A program made the position numbers and the translations under genes. Shown piece by piece: positions 42,291-51,326 of a DNA stretch of 64,000 nucleotides. This stretch comes from JAICSD01 sp035637115 (GTDB taxonomy: Bacteria > Acidobacteriota > Vicinamibacteria > Vicinamibacterales > 2-12-FULL-66-21), in contig DASPXV010000019.1 of assembly GCA_035637115.1 (NCBI GenBank), positions 1-64,000 on the forward strand, read 5' to 3'. Every line of letters starts with the position of its first letter. Position 1 is the stretch's first letter. Below the pieces are notes generated by a model. The model saw nothing but the letters and a program-made list of their open reading frames with translations. It had not been told where the DNA came from and ran no database searches.

Positions 42291-43378
42291 GTGGCGTGGC
42301 GGAAGTTGATGACATCGCCGTCCAGCACCACGTAATCCTTCCCTTCCAGGCGCAGCTCGCCGTGTTCGCGGCACGCCGCCAGCGATCCGCGCGCGAGAAG
42401 GTGCTCGTACCTGACGACTTCCGCACGGATGAACCCGCGCTGAATGTCTGTATGGATTTCGCCGCCGGCATTCTGCGCGTTCGTGCCGCGCGGAATGGAC
42501 CAGGCGCGATTCTCATCTTCTCCGACCGTGAAGAATGAGATGTAACCGAGTAATTCGTAGCTCGCGCGAATGACGCGATCGAGACCGGACTCGCGCAACC
42601 CGAGATCGGCCATGAACGCAGCCGCATCTGCGGCGTCCAGCTGCGCGATCTCGAGCTCGATCTTCGCGCAGATGGGGACCGCTCGGGTGCTCCGGCCCTC
42701 CACGTAGTCCCGGATAGCCGCGAGCTCCACTGCGCGATCCGCCCGGGGCAGATCGGCTTCGTCCAGATTCAACACGATCAGCAGCGGTTTAGCGGACAGG
42801 AATTGGAATCCGCGCAGCCGCCGCGCGTCTTCGGCAGGAAGGTCGAGCGTGCGTAACGGCTTTCCCTCTTCGAGCAGCGCGCGGCACGTGACCAGGATTT
42901 CCTGCTCTTTGCGCAACTCCGCATTGGCCGGGGACTTCTTGAGATCGCGTTCGAGGCGTTCGAGACGCCGCTCGACGACGCCCAGGTCCGCGAGGATGAT
43001 CTCGTCCTCCATCGTGCGCACGTCCCGCGCAGGATCCACGGAACCAGCCGCGTGGGGAACAGATGGATCGCGAAACATGCGGACGACGTGCAGCAGCGCG
43101 TCCGCGTTCCGGAATGGCGCGACGTCGAGCAGCGCTGCCGCGCCCGTCTTTGCGCCTGCCGTTCCGCCCATGTCCGCGAATTCAACCGTCGCGGGCGTGT
43201 GTTTTCGGGGCTTGAAGAGCTCGCTAAGCCTATTGAGCCGCTCGTCTGGCACGCGCGACACGCCGACGTTCGCTTCCTGCCGGCCTCCGGTCCTCGGAGC
43301 CTCGCGCGCGCTGGTCAGCAACTGGAACAGGGCGGTCTTCCCGGAAGACGGGAAGCCGATGAGGCCGGCTCTCAGCAT
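42287..43378 (-). CDS. ychF: YchF/OLA1-like P-loop ATPase
   Basis: A 363-residue Obg-family ATPase, the size expected for YchF. The G1 loop is G-F-P-S-S-G-K-T (8-15), G3 lies in F-A-D-M-G-G, and N-L-D-E takes the place of N-K-x-D, which is why the family prefers ATP. The coiled-coil insert (about 125-165) and a C-terminal TGS-like domain ending D-V-I-N-F-R are present. YchF binds ribosomes and is linked to stress responses. ATG 43378 gives the family N-terminus; ATG 43393 adds five residues. It heads the minus-strand glycan chain and faces the mra promoter. Confidence 0.9.
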   Translation of the reverse strand: MLRAGLIGFPSSGKTALFQLLTSAREAPRTGGRQEANVGVSRVPDERLNRLSELFKPRKHTPATVEFADMGGTAGAKTGAAALLDVAPFRNADALLHVVRMFRDPSVPHAAGSVDPARDVRTMEDEIILADLGVVERRLERLERDLKKSPANAELRKEQEILVTCRALLEEGKPLRTLDLPAEDARRLRGFQFLSAKPLLIVLNLDEADLPRADRAVELAAIRDYVEGRSTRAVPICAKIELEIAQLDAADAAAFMADLGLRESGLDRVIRASYELLGYISFFTVGEDENRAWSIPRGTNAQNAGGEIHTDIQRGFIRAEVVRYEHLLARGSLAACREHGELRLEGKDYVVLDGDVINFRHAT

Positions 43379-43453
43379 GTCAGATCTGCACATGCTAGCA
43401 CGTAAAAAGGGGCGAAAGTTAGGCGTAAGCCCAAGAGGCTCTACATTTTGCCG

Positions 43454-43482
43454 TTGACAGAAACAGGCCTCGCCTCTACTAT
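43454..43482 (+). promoter_or_regulatory. Sigma-70-type promoter of the mra/dcw cluster
   Basis: TTGACA at 43454-43459 and TACTAT at 43477-43482, exactly 17 bp apart, a near-consensus promoter. Transcription would begin about 43489, leaving a leader of about 33 nt before mraZ. Confidence 0.82.
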
Positions 43483-43486
43483 CGCG

Positions 43487-43511
43487 GTGGATTTTTGTGG
43501 AACAAAGTGGA
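43487..43511 (+). promoter_or_regulatory. MraZ operator: three GTGGA boxes
   Basis: GTGGA occurs at 43487-43491, 43497-43501 and 43507-43511, a strict 10-bp period with 5-nt spacers. MraZ binds repeated TGGGA-like boxes of this spacing upstream of its own gene in other bacteria. The boxes cover the predicted start site and leader, so bound MraZ should repress the cluster. Confidence 0.85.
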
Positions 43512-43521
43512 GTAAATAGCC

Positions 43522-43962
43522 GTGCTCCGGGGGAACTACGCCGCCAGAATCGATGACAAGGCGCGGCTCAAGATTCCGAACGCGTTCCGCGCCCTCGTCG
43601 AAAAGACGCACGGGTCGGAGCTCTTCGTGACGAGCCTCACGGGGGAGTCTGTACGGATCTATCCGATGCCCGTCTGGTTGGCCCTCGAAGAACGACTCGC
43701 GCGCGCGCCATCGACGCTCCCCGCACGAAACAGATTTCTCGACCGCGTCAATTACTTCGGCCAGGCCGCCGAGATCGACGGTCAGGGACGCGTGCTCATC
43801 CACCAGCGGCTGCGCGAGTCCGCTGGCATGGCCGGTGAAGTGGACGTGCTTGGCGCCGTCGATCGGCTCGACGTCTGGAATCACGATCGCCTCGTCGCCA
43901 GGATGCTGAGCGATCCCTACACGGACGACGACGCGAAGGCGCTGTCGGAATTCGGGATCTAA
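43522..43962 (+). CDS. mraZ: MraZ transcriptional regulator
   Basis: A 146-residue AbrB-fold regulator with two swapped-hairpin repeats, each with a D-x3-R motif (D11-R15 and D86-R90). The start is GTG 43522; no ATG fits. MraZ forms a ring and binds the repeated boxes upstream of dcw clusters, here the three GTGGA repeats. It is the first gene of the cluster and is followed by rsmH after five bases. Confidence 0.93.
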   Translation: MLRGNYAARIDDKARLKIPNAFRALVEKTHGSELFVTSLTGESVRIYPMPVWLALEERLARAPSTLPARNRFLDRVNYFGQAAEIDGQGRVLIHQRLRESAGMAGEVDVLGAVDRLDVWNHDRLVARMLSDPYTDDDAKALSEFGI

Positions 43963-43967
43963 ACGTC

Positions 43968-44855
43968 ATGAGTGCCGCACACGAACCCGTCATGCTGTCC
44001 GAGGTTGTCGGCCTGCTCGGCCCGGCGCGTGGCGGTGTGTTCGTGGACTGCACCGTGGGACTCGGCGGCCACAGCCGCGCGCTGCTCGAAGCTGGCGCGG
44101 GGCGCATCCTGGGCCTCGACAGGGATCAATCGGCGATTGCGCTGGCGCGCGAAACGCTTGCAGCGTTCGGCGATCGCGTCGAGCTCGTGCACGCGGATTA
44201 TCGCGAGCTTGGCCGCGTCCTCGACGAGCGCGGGATCGAGCGCGTGTCGGGTGCGCTTGCGGATCTCGGAGTGTCGTCCATGCAGCTCGACGCCGAGGGC
44301 CGCGGCTTCAGCTTCCGCCGCGACGAACCGCTCGACATGCGGATGGATCAGTCGCACGGACCGAGCGCCGCCGATCTACTGCGGGACGTCGACGAGCACG
44401 AGCTCGCCGACGTGATCTTCCAGTTTGGCGAGGAGCGCCATTCGCGCCGTGTCGCGCGCGCCATCGTGACGGCGCGCCGCGAAGCGGCGATTGACACGAC
44501 GGCGCGGCTGGCGGCGATCGTTCGTCGCGCGGTCCCGCACCGCGGGCACCAGCGGATCGATCCCGCGACGCGCACGTTCCAGGCGCTCCGCATCTGGGTC
44601 AACCGGGAGCTCGACGGCCTGGACGGATTCCTGGCGGAAGCGACGACCCGTCTGCTGGCCGGCGCGCGCCTGGCGGTGATCACGTTTCACTCGCTCGAGG
44701 ATCGGATCGTGAAGCACACGTTCCGCGCGCTGGAGAAGACGGGCGAGAGACTGCGAATTCTGACGAAGCGGCCGGTGCTGCCGGCAGACGAGGAAGTAGC
44801 GCGTAACCCGCGAGCGCGCAGCGCGAAGCTGCGCGCGATTGAGAGGTTCGCATGA
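43968..44855 (+). CDS. rsmH: 16S rRNA m4C1402 methyltransferase RsmH (MraW)
   Basis: A 295-residue SAM methyltransferase that N4-methylates C1402 in the 16S rRNA P site. It shows H-E-P-V-M-L-S-E near the start, D-C-T-V-G-L-G-G-H-S (27-36) for SAM binding, G-L-D-R-D (49-53), D-L-G-V-S-S-M-Q-L and the C-terminal F-H-S-L-E-D-R-I-V-K. It ends in an ATGA overlap with ftsL. Confidence 0.95.
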   Translation: MSAAHEPVMLSEVVGLLGPARGGVFVDCTVGLGGHSRALLEAGAGRILGLDRDQSAIALARETLAAFGDRVELVHADYRELGRVLDERGIERVSGALADLGVSSMQLDAEGRGFSFRRDEPLDMRMDQSHGPSAADLLRDVDEHELADVIFQFGEERHSRRVARAIVTARREAAIDTTARLAAIVRRAVPHRGHQRIDPATRTFQALRIWVNRELDGLDGFLAEATTRLLAGARLAVITFHSLEDRIVKHTFRALEKTGERLRILTKRPVLPADEEVARNPRARSAKLRAIERFA

Positions 44856-45244
44856 GCGCGATGGACTTCGAATACGCGATCAAGAAGGACATTCGCAACA
44901 ACCCCATCGTCCGGGAAGTGGACGAGGCGCGCCAGCGGCAACTGTGGCGCTCCGTGGGGATCGGCCTGTTCCTCGTGATCGTCCTGCTCTTCTCCGCCTG
45001 GCAGCACTTCGAGCTGCTGCGGCATGGCTATCAGATCGAGCGCATGCAGCAGGAGCGCGCGGCCGAGGAAGAGATCAACCGCCACCTCCGGCTCGAGGTC
45101 GAGACGCTGCGCGCGCCGCGGCGCATCGAAAAGATTGCGACCGAACAGCTGCACCTCGTGGCGCCCGCGCGCGGGCAGGCCATCGTCATCGAGCGTGTGA
45201 CCCCGTCAGCGCCGCCCGAAAAGTCCATCGTCGCCGCACGGTAA
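44852..45244 (+). CDS. ftsL: FtsL-like bitopic division protein
   Basis: A 130-residue protein with one helix (about 36-52), a short cytoplasmic N-terminus and a periplasmic coiled coil (about 57-95: I-E-R-M-Q-Q-E-R-A-A-E-E-E). L-R-A-P-R-R-I-E-K-I-A is the FtsL/DivIC-type segment. Position between rsmH and ftsI is the canonical place for ftsL, which joins FtsB and FtsQ at the septum. Sequence identity in this family is low, so the call rests on topology and context. Confidence 0.8.
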   Translation: MSAMDFEYAIKKDIRNNPIVREVDEARQRQLWRSVGIGLFLVIVLLFSAWQHFELLRHGYQIERMQQERAAEEEINRHLRLEVETLRAPRRIEKIATEQLHLVAPARGQAIVIERVTPSAPPEKSIVAAR

Positions 45245-45255
45245 CGAGTTCGTAG

Positions 45256-47349
45256 ATGGGCATCAGAGTGACCAGCATCAAGTCGCTGCTCGGATTCGTC
45301 CGGGGCGGACGGACCGTGCCCGCGAGGCGCGAGGCCGCGCCGATGGACTGGCGTGCGACGGTCCGCTCACGGCTGCTCGTCTGCGCGGCATTGCTCGCCG
45401 TGTGGACAGCGGGCATCGAGGCGCGGCTGATTTACCTGCAGGTCATCGATCACGCCGACCTGACCGCGCGCGCGGATCGGCAGCAGATGCGGACGTTCAG
45501 TCCGTCTGCCAAGCGCGGAGAGATCTTCGATCGGAAGGGACGTGTGCTCGCCTACAGCGTCGACGCCGACACCATCGCGGCGGTGCCTTCGGAAATTGAC
45601 GATCCAGCCGACGTCGGCGCGCAGGTCTGCCGCGCGCTGGACTCGTGCAATGCCGAGCGCCGGCAGCAGATCGTCAAGACGCTTTCGCGCCGCGGCCAGT
45701 TCCAGTACGTCGCGCGGCAGGTGACGCCCGAGGAAGCCAAACGCGTGCGAGCGCTGGCGCTCCCGGGCATCACGCTGCTGAAGGAGAGCCGCCGGTATTA
45801 CCCGAACAGCGAGCTCGCCGCCCACGTCGTCGGCTACGTCGGACTCGACAACGTGGGCCTTGGCGGTATCGAGTCGGCCTACGACTCGCAGATTCGCGGT
45901 TCCGCGGGCAAGGTCCTGATCCAGACGGACAACAAGAAGCGCGCGGTGTTCAGCCGTGTCGAGCGGCCCGCCACGGCCGGCGCGGGCATCGAACTGACGA
46001 TCGACCAGTACCTGCAGTTCATCGCCGAGCGCGAGCTGCGAGCGGGCGTCGAGGCGAACCATGCCGTCGGCGGCAGCGCAATTATCATGGATCCGCAGAC
46101 GGGCGAGATCCTTGCGCTTGCCAACTGGCCGACCTTCAATCCCAACGTCTTCACCAGGGCGGAGGACGAATCGCGCCGCAACCGCGCGATCCAGACGCTC
46201 TACGAGCCCGGCTCAACGTTCAAGATCGTCACCGCATCGGCGGCGATCGAGCAGAAGGTAATTACACCGGAGTCGATGATCGACACCAACCCTGGGTCGA
46301 TCACGTTTCCGGGGCGAAAGCCGATCTTCGATACGCATAAGTACGGCGTCATCGCCTTCACGGATGTGATCGTGAAGTCGAGCAACGTCGGCGCGATCAA
46401 GGTCGGCCTCAAAGTAGGACCGCAGATCCTGACGCAGTACGTCAGCAGGTTTGGCTTCGGCCAGACGCTCGCGCCCGATTTCAAGGGGGAAACGGCAGGC
46501 ATCGTGTGGAGCGCGGATCGCCTGGATCAGAGCGCGCTCGCGTCGGTCTCGATGGGCTATCAGGTCGGCGTGACGCCGCTGCAGATGGCGACGGCGGTCA
46601 GCTCGATCGCCAACGGCGGCCATCTGCTGCAGCCCCGCGTCGTGCGGGCGTTCATCAAGGACGGACGACGGATCGAAGTGCCGCACAAGGAAATGCGCCG
46701 CACCATCGAGCCCGACACCGCCGCGACGATGACGACGATCATGGAGCAGGTCGTCGAGCGCGGCACCGCGCGCGCGGCGCAGATCGAGGGTTATACAATC
46801 GCCGGGAAAACCGGAACAGCCGCGAAGCTGGTCAATGGCCACTATCAGAAGTCCGATTACAATGCGTCGTTCGTCGGCTTCATTCCCTCACGCAATCCGG
46901 AGTTGACGATCCTCGTCGTGATCGATTCTCCGCACGGGAATGGGTACACCGGCGGCGCCGTTTCGGCACCGGTATTCAAGCGGATTGCCGAAGCCGCGCT
47001 CACGTACCTCGGCGTCGGCCCGAATCTGAACGCACCGCCGCCCGTTCTCGTGACGCGCCACGATCCCGCAAGCGATGGCACACCGACGCCGCAGCCGGCA
47101 AAGGCCGCGAGCGTGCTGTCGGCGACGCTGGAGCCCGCGCGCAATGGCCTGATGCCGGATCTGCGTGGCCTGAGCGCGCGCGAGGCGCTGCGACTGCTCT
47201 CGCGCATCGGCATGACTGCGCGCCTGTCGGGCGATGGCTTCGTGGTCGACCAGAATCCAATGCCCGGCTCGGCGCTCGTGCGCGGAGACGCCTGCATGTT
47301 GACGCTTGGCCGTCGTGCGGCGACCGCGATCGCGGGAGGACCGCAGTGA
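45256..47349 (+). CDS. ftsI: Septal transpeptidase FtsI/PBP3 with PASTA domain
   Basis: A 697-residue class B penicillin-binding protein. The membrane anchor is at about 41-60, the dimerisation domain at 80-240, and the transpeptidase at about 270-585 with S320-T-F-K323, S375-S-N377 and K518-T-G520. A C-terminal PASTA domain (about 631-685: M-P-D-L-R-G-L-S-A-R-E-A) follows a Pro/Ala-rich linker, which E. coli FtsI lacks. It crosslinks septal peptidoglycan with FtsW. ATG 45256 gives a cytoplasmic tail of about 40 residues; a later ATG codes for M30. Confidence 0.94.
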   Translation: MGIRVTSIKSLLGFVRGGRTVPARREAAPMDWRATVRSRLLVCAALLAVWTAGIEARLIYLQVIDHADLTARADRQQMRTFSPSAKRGEIFDRKGRVLAYSVDADTIAAVPSEIDDPADVGAQVCRALDSCNAERRQQIVKTLSRRGQFQYVARQVTPEEAKRVRALALPGITLLKESRRYYPNSELAAHVVGYVGLDNVGLGGIESAYDSQIRGSAGKVLIQTDNKKRAVFSRVERPATAGAGIELTIDQYLQFIAERELRAGVEANHAVGGSAIIMDPQTGEILALANWPTFNPNVFTRAEDESRRNRAIQTLYEPGSTFKIVTASAAIEQKVITPESMIDTNPGSITFPGRKPIFDTHKYGVIAFTDVIVKSSNVGAIKVGLKVGPQILTQYVSRFGFGQTLAPDFKGETAGIVWSADRLDQSALASVSMGYQVGVTPLQMATAVSSIANGGHLLQPRVVRAFIKDGRRIEVPHKEMRRTIEPDTAATMTTIMEQVVERGTARAAQIEGYTIAGKTGTAAKLVNGHYQKSDYNASFVGFIPSRNPELTILVVIDSPHGNGYTGGAVSAPVFKRIAEAALTYLGVGPNLNAPPPVLVTRHDPASDGTPTPQPAKAASVLSATLEPARNGLMPDLRGLSAREALRLLSRIGMTARLSGDGFVVDQNPMPGSALVRGDACMLTLGRRAATAIAGGPQ

Positions 47350-48818
47350 GCCTCACCGAGCTCGCAACGCGTCCGGACGTGACCGGCATTGCCTACGACT
47401 CTCGAAAGGTGAAGCCGGGGGCGGTGTTCGTCGCGCTGCGCGGTGTCAATGCTGACGGCACGCGGTTCGCATCGCAGGCAATCGCGAATGGCGCAATCGC
47501 TGTCGTCGCCGAAACCGACGCCCCGGCGAACGTAACGGTGCCCTGGATCCGCGTACAGAGCGCGCGAAGCGCACTCGCAGAATTGTCGGCTGCGTTCTAC
47601 CGCAATCCGAGCGCGGAGCTTGCGCTCGTCGGCATCACGGGCACGAACGGCAAGACAACCACGTCGTACGTGCTGGCATCAATCTTCGAGTCCGCCGGCA
47701 TGAAGTGCGGACGCATCGGGACCATCGGCTACCACACCGGTGCGCGCGAAGTGGACGCCTCGCGTACCACGCCGGAAGCGCCCGAGCTGCAGCAGATGCT
47801 GCGCGAAATGCTCTCGGAAGGATGCGCGGCGTGCGTCATGGAAGTTTCGTCGCACGCGCTTGCGCTCCGCCGCGCCGACAGCCTGCGTTTCGCCGCGGCC
47901 GTGTTCACGAATCTGACGCGCGATCACCTGGATTTCCACGGTGACATGGAGGCGTACTTCACCGCGAAGCGCCGGCTGTTCGAGATCCTCCCTGAAGGGA
48001 CTGTCGGTATCATCAACATCGATGACCGCCGCGGCGCGGATCTCGTTGCCGCCGCGCGCCGTCCCGTCACGTACGCAATCGATGCGGCCGCCGACGTGCG
48101 TCCCGGTCCGCTGACCTTCACGCTCGATGGGCTTTCGTTCGACGTGCGCACGCCGAGGGGAACGCTGCACGTCAAGTCGCCGCTCGTCGGCCGGCCCAAC
48201 GCGTACAACATCCTCGCGGCTGCCGGGACCGCGATGGCGCTCGACCTGCCGTTCTCCGCGATCGAAGCGGGAATCAGCCGGCTCGAGAACGTGCCGGGAC
48301 GATTCCAGGTCGTCTCCGATCCTGCAGACGACGTGCGCGTGATCGTCGATTACGCCCACACGGACGACGCGCTGAAGAACCTGCTCGAAACAGCGCGGCC
48401 GCTCGCCGGCGGACGGGTCATCACTGTGTTTGGCTGCGGCGGCGATCGCGATCGCACGAAGCGCCCGCTCATGGGCGCCGTCGCGGCGCGGCTCAGCGAT
48501 CTCGTGATCGTCACGTCCGACAACCCGCGCAGCGAAGACCCCGAACGAATCATCGATGAAATCCGGCGCGGGATCGTGATGCCCGCGGACCGCATCGCGC
48601 CGAAGGGTCAGAAGGGGACGCCGTCACTCGCGATCGTCGACCGCCGTGAAGCGATCGAGAAGGCGATCAAGGAGGCGAGGCGCGGCGATCTTTTGCTCAT
48701 CGCGGGCAAGGGGCACGAGAAGTACCAGGTTATTGGCGATAAGACGGTGCCGTTCGACGACGTGGAGGTCGCGCGCTCGGCGCTCGCGCGCCGCCGCAGC
48801 GGCTCGCGAGTGACGTAA
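47346..48818 (+). CDS. murE: UDP-MurNAc-tripeptide synthetase MurE (meso-DAP type)
   Basis: A 490-residue Mur ligase that adds the third stem residue to UDP-MurNAc-L-Ala-D-Glu. It has the ATP loop G-T-N-G-K-T-T-T (99-106), E-V-S-S-H-A (166-171), the carbamylated-lysine region Y-F-T-A-K208, and D-N-P-R at 392-395. The DNPR motif marks enzymes that use meso-diaminopimelate; lysine enzymes differ there. The start is GTG 47346, a GTGA overlap with ftsI. Confidence 0.95.
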   Translation: MSLTELATRPDVTGIAYDSRKVKPGAVFVALRGVNADGTRFASQAIANGAIAVVAETDAPANVTVPWIRVQSARSALAELSAAFYRNPSAELALVGITGTNGKTTTSYVLASIFESAGMKCGRIGTIGYHTGAREVDASRTTPEAPELQQMLREMLSEGCAACVMEVSSHALALRRADSLRFAAAVFTNLTRDHLDFHGDMEAYFTAKRRLFEILPEGTVGIINIDDRRGADLVAAARRPVTYAIDAAADVRPGPLTFTLDGLSFDVRTPRGTLHVKSPLVGRPNAYNILAAAGTAMALDLPFSAIEAGISRLENVPGRFQVVSDPADDVRVIVDYAHTDDALKNLLETARPLAGGRVITVFGCGGDRDRTKRPLMGAVAARLSDLVIVTSDNPRSEDPERIIDEIRRGIVMPADRIAPKGQKGTPSLAIVDRREAIEKAIKEARRGDLLLIAGKGHEKYQVIGDKTVPFDDVEVARSALARRRSGSRVT

Positions 48819-48822
48819 CCGG

Positions 48823-50235
48823 GTGGACACGGTCTCGCTCAGCGCCGCCGAAATTGCCGCCGTCACGGGCGGACGGGTGAACTCGGGCGATCCGGCGCAT
48901 CGGATAGAGCGGTGGTCGATCGACACGCGATCGCTCCACCCGGGGGATCTATTCGTCGCGATCCGCGGCGAACGGTTCGAGGGACATGAGTTCGTTGCCG
49001 CCGCTCTCGCCGCCGGCGCGGTGGGCGCGGTGGTGACGGCGACGCCGGCCCTGCCCGAGGCAGGAAAGGCCGGGCTGGCGCCGCTCCTGATCCAGGTGGC
49101 GGACACGACGCGGGCGCTGCAGCAGGCCGCCCGCGAAGTCCGTCGCCGATCCGGCGCGAAGGTCGTCGCCATTACGGGAAGCGCGGGCAAGACGACGACG
49201 AAAGAACTGACGGCGGAGTTTCTGTCGGCGAAGTACACGGTGTTCCGGAACAGGGGCAATTTGAACAATCACATCGGCCTGCCGCTCTCGCTGCTCGAGC
49301 TGCGTTCGCGGCCGGATGTCGCCGTCGTCGAACTGGGCATGAACCACCCGGGGGAAATCCGTACGCTCGTTGGCGTCGCAGAACCCGAGGTGCGCGTGTG
49401 GACGAACGTCGGCGACGCGCACGTGGGGTTCTTCGAGTCGTCGGACGCGATCGCCGATGCGAAGGGGGAAATCCTCGAACAAGCGCGCCCCGGCGATCTG
49501 CTGGTCGCCAACGCGGACGACGAGCGGATTCGTGCGCGCGCCCGGTCGTTTGCGGGCAGGACCCTGACTTTCGGTTTATCGGACGCAGCAGACGTGCGCG
49601 CCAGTGCTGTCGAGCATCGCGGTCTCGGAGGTATGGCCGCCACGGTGACGGCGCCCGTCGGACAGTTTCGTGTCGAGACATTGCTGCTCGGCAGCGGCAA
49701 TCTGCTCAACCTTCTCGCAGCCGCCGCCGTGGCGATGGAGATGGGTATCGCGCCAGACGACATCGCGCAGCGTGCGGCGAAGCTGCAGCCGGCGTCGCAC
49801 CGCGGCGAGCTGTTGCGCCTTCCCGGCGGCATCACGCTCATCGATGATTCGTACAACTCGAGTCCCGCGGCACTGAAGCGATCGCTCGAGACCGTTGCGG
49901 CGGCCACCGGCAGCGCGCGCAAGATTGCAGTCCTCGGCGAGATGCTGGAGCTCGGCGGGCACGCGATGCAGCTTCACGAGCAGTGCGGAGAAGCGGCCGC
50001 GCGCGCTGGCCTGGGCCTGCTCATCGCGGTTGGCGGCGATCCGGCGCAGCGGCTGGCACACGCCGCGGTGCGCGCGGGTCTCGATCCCGGCGCGGTCCTG
50101 TACGCGAAGACGAGCGACGAGGCGGCGGAGCTTGCGCTCGGCCGCGTGCGCCCCGGCGATCTCGTGCTCGTGAAAGGTTCGCGCGGGATTCACACAGACC
50201 TGGTGGTCGATCGGCTGAAGGCGGAGTTCGCCTGA
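48823..50235 (+). CDS. murF: UDP-MurNAc-pentapeptide synthetase MurF
   Basis: A 470-residue Mur ligase that attaches D-Ala-D-Ala. It has the substrate-binding I-D-T-R-S-L-H-P-G-D-L-F-V-A, the G-S-A-G-K-T-T-T-K ATP loop (119-127), the G-N-L-N-N-H-I-G-L-P block, and D-D-S-Y-N-S-S-P. The start is GTG 48823, four bases after murE. Its stop overlaps the mraY start by one base. No ddl gene lies in the cluster to supply D-Ala-D-Ala, so that gene must be elsewhere. Confidence 0.95.
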   Translation: MDTVSLSAAEIAAVTGGRVNSGDPAHRIERWSIDTRSLHPGDLFVAIRGERFEGHEFVAAALAAGAVGAVVTATPALPEAGKAGLAPLLIQVADTTRALQQAAREVRRRSGAKVVAITGSAGKTTTKELTAEFLSAKYTVFRNRGNLNNHIGLPLSLLELRSRPDVAVVELGMNHPGEIRTLVGVAEPEVRVWTNVGDAHVGFFESSDAIADAKGEILEQARPGDLLVANADDERIRARARSFAGRTLTFGLSDAADVRASAVEHRGLGGMAATVTAPVGQFRVETLLLGSGNLLNLLAAAAVAMEMGIAPDDIAQRAAKLQPASHRGELLRLPGGITLIDDSYNSSPAALKRSLETVAAATGSARKIAVLGEMLELGGHAMQLHEQCGEAAARAGLGLLIAVGGDPAQRLAHAAVRAGLDPGAVLYAKTSDEAAELALGRVRPGDLVLVKGSRGIHTDLVVDRLKAEFA

Positions 50236-51326
50236 TGTTGTACCACCTGCTCTACGGCCAGCTGCACACCGCGATTCCGGTGCTGAACGTATTCCGCTAC
50301 ATCACATTCCGCACGGCGGGCGCAAGCGTGACGGCGTTGATGCTCAGCCTGGTGCTCGGGCCGATCCTGATCAAGCGCCTGCGTGAGTTCCAGATCGGAC
50401 AGGTGATCCGGCAGGAAGGACCGCAAACACACCGCGCGAAGGCCGGGACGCCGACGATGGGCGGACTGCTCATCATGTCGAGCTCGCTGATTCCGACGCT
50501 GATGTGGGCCAACCTCACGAACGCGTACGTGTGGATCGCGGTGATCGCGACGGCGGCGTTCGGCGGCGTTGGCTTCGCAGACGACTACCTGAAGATCGTC
50601 CGGCGATCGCATCACGGTCTGCGACCGCGCTACAAGATGATCTGGCAGATCCTGATTTCCCTGGGCGTCGGCTTCGCGCTGCTGTCGCTCGTGCGGCTCG
50701 ATCTGTACAACACGCGCCTGCTGCTGCCGTTTTTCAAGCGCATCATTCCGGATCTCGGATGGGCCTACGTGCTGTTCGCGATGTTCGTGTGCGTCAGCTG
50801 GACGAACGCGGTGAACCTGACGGACGGCCTCGATGGACTCGCGATCAGCGTGTTCGCGGTCGCGGCCACTGCGCTCACCGCGCTGACGTATGTGAGCGGG
50901 CATCGCGTGTTCGCCGAGTACCTGCAGCTGCCCACCGTGTCTCCACTCATCGCGGAGCTGACGATCTTCTGCGGCGCGCTGGTCGGCGCCAGCCTCGGGT
51001 TCCTCTGGTACAACTCGTATCCCGCCGAAATCTTCATGGGCGATGTCGGCTCGCTGGCGCTCGGCGGAGCGCTCGGCACCATTGCGCTCCTCATCAAGCA
51101 GGAGTTCGTCCTGGTGATCGTCGGCGGCGTGTTCGTGATGGAAGCCGCGTCGGTCGTCATCCAGGTCGCGTCGTTCAAGCTCACCGGCAAGCGCGTCTTC
51201 CGGATGGCCCCGTTGCACCACCACTTCGAACTCATCGGCTGGAGTGAGCCGAAGGTCATCGCGCGGTTCGTGATTCTCGCGATCATCTTCGCGCTCTTCA
51301 GCCTCACCACGTTGAAGCTGCGATGA
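50235..51326 (+). CDS. mraY: Phospho-MurNAc-pentapeptide translocase MraY
   Basis: A 363-residue membrane transferase with ten helices that moves phospho-MurNAc-pentapeptide to undecaprenyl phosphate, forming lipid I. It shows the A-D-D-Y-L-K Mg motif (D116, D117), N-L-T-D-G-L-D-G-L, and H-H-H-F-E-L-I-G-W at the end. ATG 50235 overlaps the murF TGA by one base and matches the family start (M-L-Y-H-L-L). Confidence 0.96.
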   Translation: MLYHLLYGQLHTAIPVLNVFRYITFRTAGASVTALMLSLVLGPILIKRLREFQIGQVIRQEGPQTHRAKAGTPTMGGLLIMSSSLIPTLMWANLTNAYVWIAVIATAAFGGVGFADDYLKIVRRSHHGLRPRYKMIWQILISLGVGFALLSLVRLDLYNTRLLLPFFKRIIPDLGWAYVLFAMFVCVSWTNAVNLTDGLDGLAISVFAVAATALTALTYVSGHRVFAEYLQLPTVSPLIAELTIFCGALVGASLGFLWYNSYPAEIFMGDVGSLALGGALGTIALLIKQEFVLVIVGGVFVMEAASVVIQVASFKLTGKRVFRMAPLHHHFELIGWSEPKVIARFVILAIIFALFSLTTLKLR

